From positions 1 to 39,909 of the forward strand of contig JAFTGN010000080.1 of NCBI GenBank assembly GCA_017457865.1: DNA of 39,909 nucleotides. The letters are read 5' to 3'. Below are positions 1-6,429 of this stretch, one piece after another. The stretch is from Lachnospiraceae bacterium (lineage in GTDB: Bacteria; Bacillota; Clostridia; Lachnospirales; Lachnospiraceae). Position 1 is the first letter of the stretch, and every line of letters begins with the position of its first letter. The notes beneath the pieces are model-generated. The model was not told where the DNA came from, made no database searches, and was given only the letters and a program-made list of their open reading frames with translations. Position numbers and translations under genes: made by a program.

Positions 1-2
1 AG

Positions 3-1724
3 AGGATACGTGGGATCGTGGCGGTTGTCCTGTCTGCGGCAGTGGTGGCAGGCATGTCCGGTGCCGTATACGGCACAGAGGCTTATGCCACACAGACAGA
101 AGAACAGCCGGAACAGATAGAAGAAACCGTACAGGAGCCGATGGCTGCCCAGCCCCAGGAACTGGATCTGGGTGAGTATCAGGCCAGTATGGAGACAGGA
201 CAGCGTCAGCTGTTAACGGTGACAGTTCTTCCTCTGGGAACGAACGCACTCATTTCCTATCAGTCTTCTGACCCGTCTGTGGCAGAGATCAACGGGATGG
301 GACGGATCACCGCCATTCATGCAGGGGTGACCCAAATCCAGGTATCCTGTGCGGGAACAGATGTGTCCGCATCCTTTCAGCTGCAAGTGACAGAACCGGT
401 GGAAAGCCGGAGCGTACAGGTGATGGAACTGGACTTAGGAGACTGTCCAAAGGAGCTGACAGCAGGCAGTACCGCTCTGGTGACGGTATCCGTGATTCCG
501 GCAGACGCAGCGGACTATGAATTGTCCTACCAGTCGGATCATCCGGAAGTGGTGACGGTAAATGCCCTGGGGCGTATCACAGCAGTCAGTCCGGGTGTGG
601 CAAACATTACGGTCTCCTGCGGTATAGTATCGGCTGGCTTTGCTGTGACTGTCCTTCCGGAAGAGACAGAACCGGCAGAAGAGAAAATCCCGGTGTCGGA
701 CATTGAGATCGGAGATTATAAAGAAGAACTGGAAGTAGACGGAACGGTAACCTTATCTGCCACAGTGCTTCCGGATGATGCCACTGACAGCAAAGTGACA
801 TACCGGTCTTCTGACCCTGCCGTTGCCACGGTCAAGTCCTCCGGTGAAGTAAAGGGAATCGCACCGGGCAGTGTGACCATCTATGTGACTGCCGGAGGGG
901 TGACCAGAGAAGCCAGATTTACCGTGAAGGTATCCACCAAGGCAATCACCATGAATCAGGATTATCTGGTATGCAAGCCGGGTGATACCTGCCAGCTGGA
1001 AGGGAGAGTCTCTCCGGCAGATGCCGTACAGACTTTGACTTACCGGACACTGGATAAAACTGTGGCAGAGGTGACAGAGGAAGGTCTGGTGCGTGCTGTG
1101 GGAACAGGGAACACATCTATTCTCGTTACAAACGGAGATCTGCAGACCTCTGTGACTGTGATCGTCAATGAAGGGGTACAGGAAACCGGGGATGCAGAAG
1201 CGGGAGAGAGGGTAGATGCATCTGACCGTGTACCGCTGCCGGAGCGGGTTTCTGTGAAAGAGTATCCTGTGATCCATGCGCAGATGTTGGAACAGCTGTA
1301 CGAGACAGATGGTACATTACAGGTGCAGGGGAAGGGATACCGTCTCCTGCTCAAAGGCAGCCAGATCGTGAACTATCACAACGAACTGGAAACAGACTTA
1401 AAACTGACAGAAGAACCATACGGCTACTCCTTTACCGTCAATGGGGGAAAACGTCTCTGCGGAACAGTACAGATCAAGATAGACAGAAACAGCAGCCGGA
1501 AGGGATATCTGTACCTCTACAATGACAGAAAAGAAAAGTATGAACTGGTAGGAACTACAGACGGAGTGGAACTGACAGTGGACACTGGAGGAACCTATCT
1601 GTACAGTGCAAAGAAGCTGTCTGGCTTTTCTATCCATCCAGGGCTGGCAGTGACCGGTCTGCTGGCGATACTGGCAGGAACCGGTATTTATATCGGAACG
1701 AAGAAACGGTATTGGTTTTGGTAA
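3..1724 (+). CDS. Secreted Big2 (bacterial Ig-like) repeat protein, C-terminal membrane anchor, 5' partial
   Basis: The reading frame is open to the left edge, so the true start lies upstream. The first visible residues (RIRG followed by a hydrophobic stretch ending in AYA) look like a signal peptide, and the GTG at 18 lies inside it. The body holds about four Ig-like Big2 repeats, recognisable by recurring ELxxGxxxxLxVxVxP, YxSSDPxVAxV and GxxxAxxxGxxxIxV blocks, roughly residues 45-125, 130-215, 225-305 and 305-385. A non-repeat domain follows. The C terminus has a hydrophobic helix (LAVTGLLAILAGTGIYIG) with a basic tail, so it is probably held on the outer face of the membrane. Big2 domains serve adhesion or as wall-protein spacers; the ligand is unknown. 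Confidence 0.85.
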   Translation, partial: RIRGIVAVVLSAAVVAGMSGAVYGTEAYATQTEEQPEQIEETVQEPMAAQPQELDLGEYQASMETGQRQLLTVTVLPLGTNALISYQSSDPSVAEINGMGRITAIHAGVTQIQVSCAGTDVSASFQLQVTEPVESRSVQVMELDLGDCPKELTAGSTALVTVSVIPADAADYELSYQSDHPEVVTVNALGRITAVSPGVANITVSCGIVSAGFAVTVLPEETEPAEEKIPVSDIEIGDYKEELEVDGTVTLSATVLPDDATDSKVTYRSSDPAVATVKSSGEVKGIAPGSVTIYVTAGGVTREARFTVKVSTKAITMNQDYLVCKPGDTCQLEGRVSPADAVQTLTYRTLDKTVAEVTEEGLVRAVGTGNTSILVTNGDLQTSVTVIVNEGVQETGDAEAGERVDASDRVPLPERVSVKEYPVIHAQMLEQLYETDGTLQVQGKGYRLLLKGSQIVNYHNELETDLKLTEEPYGYSFTVNGGKRLCGTVQIKIDRNSSRKGYLYLYNDRKEKYELVGTTDGVELTVDTGGTYLYSAKKLSGFSIHPGLAVTGLLAILAGTGIYIGTKKRYWFW

Positions 1725-1948
1725 AATACAATAGTTTATTGGTGAATTTGTTTCATGCGCAGAAACATTCACATAGATTCATAGCATTGGTTGATCCAGA
1801 GGCGATTTCTAAATCTGCAGCAATTATCACATATGTTCTTTGTGCAGCTGTTAAATTATTTAGTGGTGCTGCATCGGCTTATTTTTGGTATGCATCAGCT
1901 AGAGGAGGTGTTACAATTTCTTGGTCAGGGGTACATTTTGGAAAATAA
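1712..1948 (+). pseudogene. Possible remnant of a small hydrophobic peptide gene
   Basis: An open frame overlaps the end of the Big2 gene and ends at TAA 1946-1948. Only alternative TTG/GTG starts are available and none has a ribosome binding site. The C-terminal 45 residues look protein-like: a hydrophobic helix (AAIITYVLCAAVKLFSGAA) followed by a Gly/aromatic tail ending SWSGVHFGK. Such a profile fits a small membrane-active or bacteriocin-like peptide that has lost its start. The stretch is more AT-rich than the gene upstream. Function is unknown, and the frame may be fortuitous. Confidence 0.25.
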
Positions 1949-2066
1949 TGGGGTTTGTTTTTGGCATAAAAATTCTTGTTGAATTGATGCTAAGTAAAAT
2001 TTGGAGAGTTGTTATATGAAACAAATCGATTAAAGTAGACCCTGGGTCTTAAAAACAATTTAATAG

Positions 2067-2109
2067 GCAATACTGTAGCTGCTGAGAACATTTGTGGCTA
2101 CGGTATTGC
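2067..2109 (+). promoter_or_regulatory. Inverted repeat upstream of a small membrane protein
   Basis: GCAATACTGTAGC (2067-2079) pairs with GCTACGGTATTGC (2097-2109), 12 of 13 positions Watson-Crick plus one GU, around a 17-nt loop. A T5 run follows about ten bases later, so it could be a weak terminator of an upstream transcript. It lies 48 bp before the start codon at 2158, so it could also be a regulatory hairpin. Confidence 0.45.
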
Positions 2110-2157
2110 TGTAACCATTTTTGAAATGCAGAGTTGTTTATAAAAAAGGAGTATGAT

Positions 2158-2358
2158 ATGGAAAATAAGTATTTATGCGTGAAATTGCTTGTTTTATCGA
2201 TGATAAACAGTTTTGGCATTGGTCTTTTTGTTTTATTTGCTATTATAGGATTATTTTCCCATAAAACGGCATTGGTCATGATATTAATATTAGATTGTAT
2301 CATGACATGTTTATATGGTTTTTTTACTTTAAAAAGCAACAAAAATTTATTAAGATGA
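2158..2358 (+). CDS. Small two-helix membrane protein (66 aa), unknown function
   Basis: The ATG at 2158 follows AAAGGAG at good spacing, which makes it a better start than the in-frame TTG/ATG-like codons upstream. The 66-residue product has two hydrophobic helices, about residues 7-31 and 37-58, with a short polar turn containing SHKT and a basic tail (LKSNKNLLR). I do not recognise the family. Small two-helix proteins of this kind serve as bacteriocin immunity proteins, holins or stress peptides. It sits just downstream of the remnant of a hydrophobic peptide and near a LytTR regulator on the other strand, which would suit a decayed peptide/immunity locus. That is inference only. Confidence 0.6.
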   Translation: MENKYLCVKLLVLSMINSFGIGLFVLFAIIGLFSHKTALVMILILDCIMTCLYGFFTLKSNKNLLR

Positions 2359-2931
2359 AACATGTATTGGTCAGGTTACAGGCAGGGTTGCTAAAACACC
2401 AAGGCTCTGATGGATGTATGTTTACAAAAGGGTACATGTAATCTTGGATTAGTTTTTGCTGTTTGATAACAAAGTGTGAACAGATGTAATAAAACGGGTA
2501 AGCATTATTATTAAAATAATGGCTATACAAAATAAAGTTTAGGTTGGAGAAATGAGGGGATGGTTGTTTACATTTCTCCGTCCTGTCTGTTCATCCATAA
2601 TCAGGGTGTCAGTTTAGCTTGTTTACAGGGGATTGTCTTTTGTGGATGTTACCTCTTACGTTGTTGCCTGTGTCTGTGACATCCTGATATCATCTGTCAG
2701 CTTTTCGGGAATACAATAACTATTTTTGCAAAAATAAAAAATGATGTTAGAACTTACATGTCATCGCTACCACAGACTGCCTCTTCTTTGGTAGATTTTC
2801 CTTACGGGTTCAATAGTACTCTCGCATTCGTTCCGCTCAATCACATCGCTGCCTTATACCCGAGATGCTTCTACTTATGGTAGTTGATCTCATTTCCAAT
2901 GATTATTGAAAATATCGAACTACTTGTGATA
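2359..2931. other. Gene-free AT-rich stretch with hairpins
   Basis: I see no credible gene in these 573 bases. GGAGAAATG (2546-2554) pairs perfectly with CATTTCTCC (2571-2579). The part from about 2755 to 2900 has higher GC and a structured look, but all frames on both strands carry stops. It may be the non-coding end of a lost mobile element. Confidence 0.4.
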
Positions 2932-3627
2932 TTAAATTTTGAAATTCTTCTTAAAAGTACGCCCAATACTCAAGTTTCTCCCATCCCGTAAAATGACAGT
3001 ATTTCCCTGTACAGCATAGATCTCTGCTTTATTTACCACCTCGCTTTGATTCACTTGTATAAACTGATCGTCCAGTCGTTCATAGATGGCAGACAGTGGT
3101 TCATAAACCTGATATACTCGTATTTGAGTATGGATCAGTGTTTTAGGCTTGACACGTTCGATATAGAGAATATCTGACAAAGGAATCCTTTTTTTGATGT
3201 TTTCCTCTGTAATCACCAGATGCGGTGTCATGACCTGGCTTTTGACACCATAGGCATGTGTGAATGCCTTATGAAGCGTACGCTCTATTTTTTCTTCCCT
3301 GACTGGTTTTGTCACGTAACCCAGAGCGTCCACATCGTAGGCTTCACTGGCGAATTCTCTGTGACCGGTCAGAAAGATGAGGATCAGGTCTGGGTACTCT
3401 TTTACCAGATGCTGTGCTACAGTGATGCCGGATTCTTCCCTCAGATCAATGTCCAGAAACAGAATATCCAGCGGATGCTCTGCCAAATGGGCAAACAAAT
3501 GGGCAGAATTGCAAAAAGGGGTGATGGTGATGGGAACTTGTGCATTGTCTGCAATCTGCTGAATATAAGCACTGGCTAATTGTATTTGAACGATTTGGTC
3601 ATCGCAAATACCGATAGAATAATTCAT
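2932..3627 (-). CDS. LytTR-family response regulator (AgrA/VirR-like), orphan
   Basis: The 231-residue protein starts at ATG 3627 (MNYSIGICDDQ), preceded by AGAGAG. A longer frame upstream has no domain homology and is rejected. Residues 1-125 form a receiver domain with the acidic pair D9-D10, phospho-acceptor D59 in FLDID, and the TGH and TKP segments of the switch. Residues 135-231 form a LytTR DNA-binding domain (RIPLSDILYIER, FIQVNQSEVVN, GRTFKKNF). Such regulators activate peptide, bacteriocin or virulence genes after phosphorylation by a membrane histidine kinase. No kinase lies next to it here, so its partner must be elsewhere or lost. Confidence 0.9.
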   Translation of the reverse strand: MNYSIGICDDQIVQIQLASAYIQQIADNAQVPITITPFCNSAHLFAHLAEHPLDILFLDIDLREESGITVAQHLVKEYPDLILIFLTGHREFASEAYDVDALGYVTKPVREEKIERTLHKAFTHAYGVKSQVMTPHLVITEENIKKRIPLSDILYIERVKPKTLIHTQIRVYQVYEPLSAIYERLDDQFIQVNQSEVVNKAEIYAVQGNTVILRDGRNLSIGRTFKKNFKI

Positions 3628-3639
3628 ATGGTGCTCTCT

Positions 3640-3673
3640 ATCATCCAATGATAGTAAGAAAATGTTGGATGAT
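3640..3673 (-). promoter_or_regulatory. Inverted repeat in the 5' leader of the LytTR gene
   Basis: ATCATCCAA (3640-3648) and TTGGATGAT (3665-3673) are perfect complements with a 16-nt loop. On the gene's strand the hairpin ends directly beside the AGAGAG ribosome binding site of the regulator. It could limit translation or serve as an operator. On the plus strand it is followed by TTTTT and could terminate transcription coming the other way. Confidence 0.45.
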
Positions 3674-3912
3674 TTTTCCTTTCTCCCCGGATATTGCCGG
3701 GGTATATTCTTGGTTTGGTAAGCATCAAGACTCATAGGCACGCCTTGATGGGGAATTCTGTATCTTATGTGAAAATGGCAGCATCACTTCTACACAAAAT
3801 AATTCGTTATAGGACACATAAAATCTGAATCTAAAGTGCTACTTTTTATAATAAACTAGTAGGAAGAATTTGTCAAGAATAGAAATCCGGAATCCCTTAT
3901 CCGTGAAGTGAA

Positions 3913-3939
3913 ACAGCCATCCATAAGGTGGATGGCTGT
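3913..3939 (-). terminator. Hairpin terminator after the zinc-ribbon/XRE operon
   Basis: ACAGCCATCCA (3913-3923) and TGGATGGCTGT (3929-3939) form a perfect 11-bp stem with a five-base loop. On the minus strand it is followed by TTTCAC. It lies 48 bp past the last stop codon of the leftward operon. The T-tract is short, so efficiency is uncertain. Confidence 0.6.
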
Positions 3940-3986
3940 GGTTTAGAGTGCGCCTGGCGTGGTCGATTCATAACATGATGTTTCTG

Positions 3987-4148
3987 CTATAGGAACATGG
4001 TATGAATCACTGTAAAATCATCATTTTGCTGTTGTAGTTCCTTTTGTTCCTGTTCTGTCAAAATTTTTTTTAATCGTTTGCCACAGAGGGGACATTTTTT
4101 ACTGGTTTCAGAAAACTCTTTTTTGCATTTCTCACAATATTTTTTCAT
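3987..4148 (-). CDS. Small zinc-ribbon protein (53 aa)
   Basis: It starts at ATG 4148 behind a strong GGAGG; frames further upstream lack a site. The N-terminal half is a four-cysteine zinc ribbon, CEKC and CPLC about 12 residues apart, followed by a charged Gln/Glu-rich helix (TEQEQKELQQQNDD). Zinc ribbons of this size usually mediate protein or nucleic-acid contacts. It is the last gene of a three-gene leftward operon with an XRE repressor and a membrane protein, so it probably works with them. The exact role is unknown. Confidence 0.7.
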   Translation of the reverse strand: MKKYCEKCKKEFSETSKKCPLCGKRLKKILTEQEQKELQQQNDDFTVIHTMFL

Positions 4149-4213
4149 AATAGACCTCCATCTTCTTATTCTATTAATTGATATGAATGGGCTGGGTACA
4201 GAACGACTTTGCA

Positions 4214-4408
4214 TTATTCTTCCAGAAAAAACAGATGTTCAACCGAAGTGCCCAAGGCTTTTGCCAGTCGCATAGCCAGTTCCAGTGAGGGATTATATTT
4301 GTTATTTTCGATGGCAATGATAGTCTGTCTTGTGGCACCTACCTGTTTTGCCAGATCTTCCTGCCGCAGTCCCAGTTTTTTGCGGATAGTTTTGATGTCA
4401 TTTTTCAT
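4214..4408 (-). CDS. XRE/Cro-CI family transcriptional regulator (64 aa)
   Basis: The protein is essentially one helix-turn-helix domain: IRKKLGLRQEDLAKQVG, then the recognition helix region ATRQTIIAIENNK, then YNPSLELAMRLAKALG. This is typical of the compact Cro-like regulators (YozG/PlcR-N-like) that Gram-positives carry next to small membrane proteins. The start ATG 4408 follows AAAGG. The gene lies between the membrane-protein gene (34-bp gap) and the zinc-ribbon gene (65-bp gap). It probably represses its own operon through the two matching palindromes at 4832-4853 and 4876-4897. Confidence 0.85.
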   Translation of the reverse strand: MKNDIKTIRKKLGLRQEDLAKQVGATRQTIIAIENNKYNPSLELAMRLAKALGTSVEHLFFLEE

Positions 4409-4442
4409 TTCAAAGCGTACCTTTCTGTTTTAGAAATCCTTC

Positions 4443-4814
4443 TCATCGATTCCAAAGTACAATGATTCCCACGGCCACCAGGAGAGCTGCCATTGCCATA
4501 AGGATTCTTGTGATACGAAAAACGGACAACTGCTGTTTCCGGGTTGTTTCATATTCTTCATCATCGGCAATTGCGCTGTTTTGCAGAATTTGTTTGGACA
4601 GACTTTCGATACACAGTGAAATCAGAAGAATCATCCACGGAACCCATGTTCCCTGATAGTCTTCCTGGAGAACAGTTCGAATGATTTCGTACACTGCCCA
4701 GAGAAAAAGTGATAGCATGGTAAATAGCTGTGCGTAGCTTTTGGCTTTCAAAGTAATCTCTATCTCCATTTCGTCCATCTTGTGAAAAGAAAATTTGGAA
4801 AATAAATGTTTCAT
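4443..4814 (-). CDS. Membrane protein of 123 aa, partner of an XRE regulator
   Basis: The start is ATG 4814, eight bases past GGAGG; the frame upstream runs through the promoter and is not coding. The N-terminal 30 residues are charged (FHKMDEMEIEITLKAKSYA). Three hydrophobic helices follow at about residues 33-50, 61-77 and 101-120, the middle pair separated by an acidic region. I do not recognise a named family, but small three-helix proteins of this layout often travel with compact XRE regulators in Clostridia. It is the first gene of the leftward operon and lies directly behind a consensus promoter. Confidence 0.65.
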   Translation of the reverse strand: MKHLFSKFSFHKMDEMEIEITLKAKSYAQLFTMLSLFLWAVYEIIRTVLQEDYQGTWVPWMILLISLCIESLSKQILQNSAIADDEEYETTRKQQLSVFRITRILMAMAALLVAVGIIVLWNR

Positions 4815-4831
4815 AACTGATATACCTCCAA

Positions 4832-4897
4832 AATGTAAAAAACTCTTTACATTCATAATAGGATACAAAAAATAGAATGTCAAGAACTTTTTACATC
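4832..4897 (-). promoter_or_regulatory. SigA promoter flanked by two like-spaced palindromic operators
   Basis: On the minus strand TTGACA (4878-4883) and TATTAT (4855-4860) are exactly 17 bp apart. Downstream of the -10 lies AATGTAAA-N6-TTTACATT (4832-4853), a perfect 8-bp dyad. A second copy, AATGTCAA-N6-TTTACATC (4876-4897), overlaps the -35 and has the same 8-6-8 geometry. The centres are 44 bp apart, close to four helical turns. This is a strong candidate for autorepression by the XRE protein encoded in the same operon. Confidence 0.75.
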
Positions 4898-4940
4898 TTT
4901 TCTTTTGGCTTTTTGAAACTTTTCCTGCAACACATCTGTT

Positions 4941-5129
4941 TTGAACATATATAGCGTAGTTATACAATCGCGTGCTGTAAAGAGGCTGCAAGGCGAGATT
5001 CCGCTGGATATGCGTAAGATTCCTTCCGGGGATCATCTGATCTGGATTGCCGCAAGCAGTCAGGTAGAAAAAAAGGCAGAGGATTTCCTTTTTATTCCAG
5101 CAGAAATTTATGATGTCAAGGTGCCCTAG
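4941..5129 (+). pseudogene. Possible C-terminal gene remnant
   Basis: An open frame ends at TAG 5127-5129 and reads VKRLQGEIPLDMRKIP, then SGDHLIWIAASSQ and FLFIPAEIYDV. Its codon use resembles host genes more than the AT-rich surroundings. It has no proper start or ribosome binding site, and its left part overlaps the divergent promoter region. It may be the tail of a lost gene; I do not recognise the family. Confidence 0.25.
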
Positions 5130-5322
5130 GACAGGCAATTTTGCGTTACATCGTCAATATAGTTATAAAATTGTAAGAATCTGTTTCCATTTTTGGATAG
5201 CCAGGATGGCAAGAGTATGGTACAATGCAATTGTTCAGAGCAAAGTGCCAGGGATAGGGCAGGTTCTGACGGGAAGTGTTGGTTCATGCGGCGATGCCGC
5301 AGCTTACAGAAATGGAGAGGAT

Positions 5323-6105
5323 ATGAAGAAACAGGTAACAAGAATCATTGGTACAGCAGCCATCATTTGTATGGCAGGCAGCATGGCAGCGTGTGGAGAT
5401 AGTGCCAGTAAGGCATTGACAGCAGAGGAATTGTTTCAGAAGGCCATCGAGGAGACCCAGGATAGGGTGGAGATGCAGGTGACAGGAACTACCAAGACCA
5501 TGGGGATTTCCATGGACACGGATTGTAATGTAAAGACCATCAAGACAGATGATTCCATCGAACTGGCGATGACCGGTAAGTTTGCCATGATGGAGATGTC
5601 TGCTTATTATGTAGATGGATGGATGTACATGGACATGGGGGAACTGGGAAAGATGAAGACCCAGATTGATGCATCAGATTCGACCACCCTGTTAGGACAG
5701 CTTGGTGTAGATCAGAATGCATTGGCACAGATCGATCCGACAGATTGTTCAGAATTGACATTATCCAAGGATGATGATGGAAATCATGTAGTCAGCTATA
5801 CGGTTCCGGCTGATAAGGTGAGCGCAGTAGTGGATGCTGCCGGCAGTGCAATGAATGCACTGACGGAGGATATGGAATTGTCTTATGAGGATATGACCGG
5901 TACCCTGGTATTTGATCAAAACAATGAACTGATCAAGCAGACACAGCATATCAAGATGACCATGAATGTAGAAGGAACTACAATGGATACGGAGACAGAT
6001 ACAGTCAGCACCATTCTGGCTACTGGAGATGATGTGAAGATTACCTATCCGGATTTTGATGATTTTGAGGAAATCGATGCTTCTGATCTGGAATTAGGAG
6101 AATAA
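5323..6105 (+). CDS. DUF6612-like lipoprotein (260 aa)
   Basis: The start ATG 5323 follows GGAGAGG; the longer frame upstream is rejected for lack of a site. The N terminus is a lipoprotein signal peptide, MKKQVTRIIGTAAIICMAGS, with the lipobox MAAC, so Cys26 should be lipidated and the protein anchored on the outer membrane face. The mature part begins with LTAEELFQKAIEETQD and continues as mixed beta structure rich in Thr and Met (VTGTTKTMGISMDTDCNV, MSAYYVDGWMYMDMG). This is the pattern of the LolA/LppX-fold lipoproteins (DUF6612 type) common in Clostridia. It appears to be a single gene, ending in a strong terminator. Confidence 0.75.
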   Translation: MKKQVTRIIGTAAIICMAGSMAACGDSASKALTAEELFQKAIEETQDRVEMQVTGTTKTMGISMDTDCNVKTIKTDDSIELAMTGKFAMMEMSAYYVDGWMYMDMGELGKMKTQIDASDSTTLLGQLGVDQNALAQIDPTDCSELTLSKDDDGNHVVSYTVPADKVSAVVDAAGSAMNALTEDMELSYEDMTGTLVFDQNNELIKQTQHIKMTMNVEGTTMDTETDTVSTILATGDDVKITYPDFDDFEEIDASDLELGE

Positions 6106-6153
6106 GAGTTGATGGAAAGACTGGTCTGTTGACAGAAGTTGGCAGAAGTGTTT

Positions 6154-6199
6154 GGAAAAGCGCAGAGGAACAGGTTCCCCTGTGCTTTTCCTTTTCTTT
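6154..6199 (+). terminator. Strong intrinsic terminator after the lipoprotein gene
   Basis: An 18-bp stem, GGAAAAGCGCAGAGGAAC (6154-6171) with GTTCCCCTGTGCTTTTCC (6174-6191), contains only GU exceptions. The very short loop is followed by TTTTCTTT. Confidence 0.85.
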
Positions 6200-6270
6200 G
6201 GATCAATTGTCTGGTATACTGTTAGAAGGAATAGGGGAGTCGGGAACATCCTATGAAAATGTGATATAGA

Positions 6271-6404
6271 GTAACTATTCAGGACCCAATATTTCGCGAA
6301 GGTTTTGCGAAGCAAAATCCTGAGTTATGCAGGCAAAAACACAAACGACAAAGTCGATTTGGAATGGATTTTTGCCCGTAACTGTGAGGGTACTGAACAG
6401 TTAC
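6271..6404. mobile_element. MITE, 134 bp, with 17-bp terminal inverted repeats and 8-bp target duplication
   Basis: The left end GTAACTATTCAGGACCC (6271-6287) and the complement of the right end, GTAACTGTTCAGTACCC (6388-6404), match at 15 of 17 positions. The element is flanked on both sides by the direct repeat GATATAGA (6263-6270 and 6405-6412). No gene fits inside. The interior is highly foldable: TTTTGC-GAA-GCAAAA, and GGCAAAAA paired with TTTTTGCC. It lies in the leader of the GTPase-nuclease gene, ending 25 bp before its start. Terminal repeats plus an exact duplication make a transposed non-autonomous element very likely. The parent transposase is not in the window. Confidence 0.85.
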
Positions 6405-6429
6405 GATATAGATTTGGGGAGAAATGATT

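Noticed and set aside
753-1277. Long antisense frame opposite the Big2 gene
   Set aside because: It mirrors the repeat structure of the real gene, has no ribosome binding site and no recognisable domain.
2755-2900. Transposase or omega RNA remnant
   Set aside because: The stretch looks structured, but I could not match it to any element, and every frame on both strands is interrupted.
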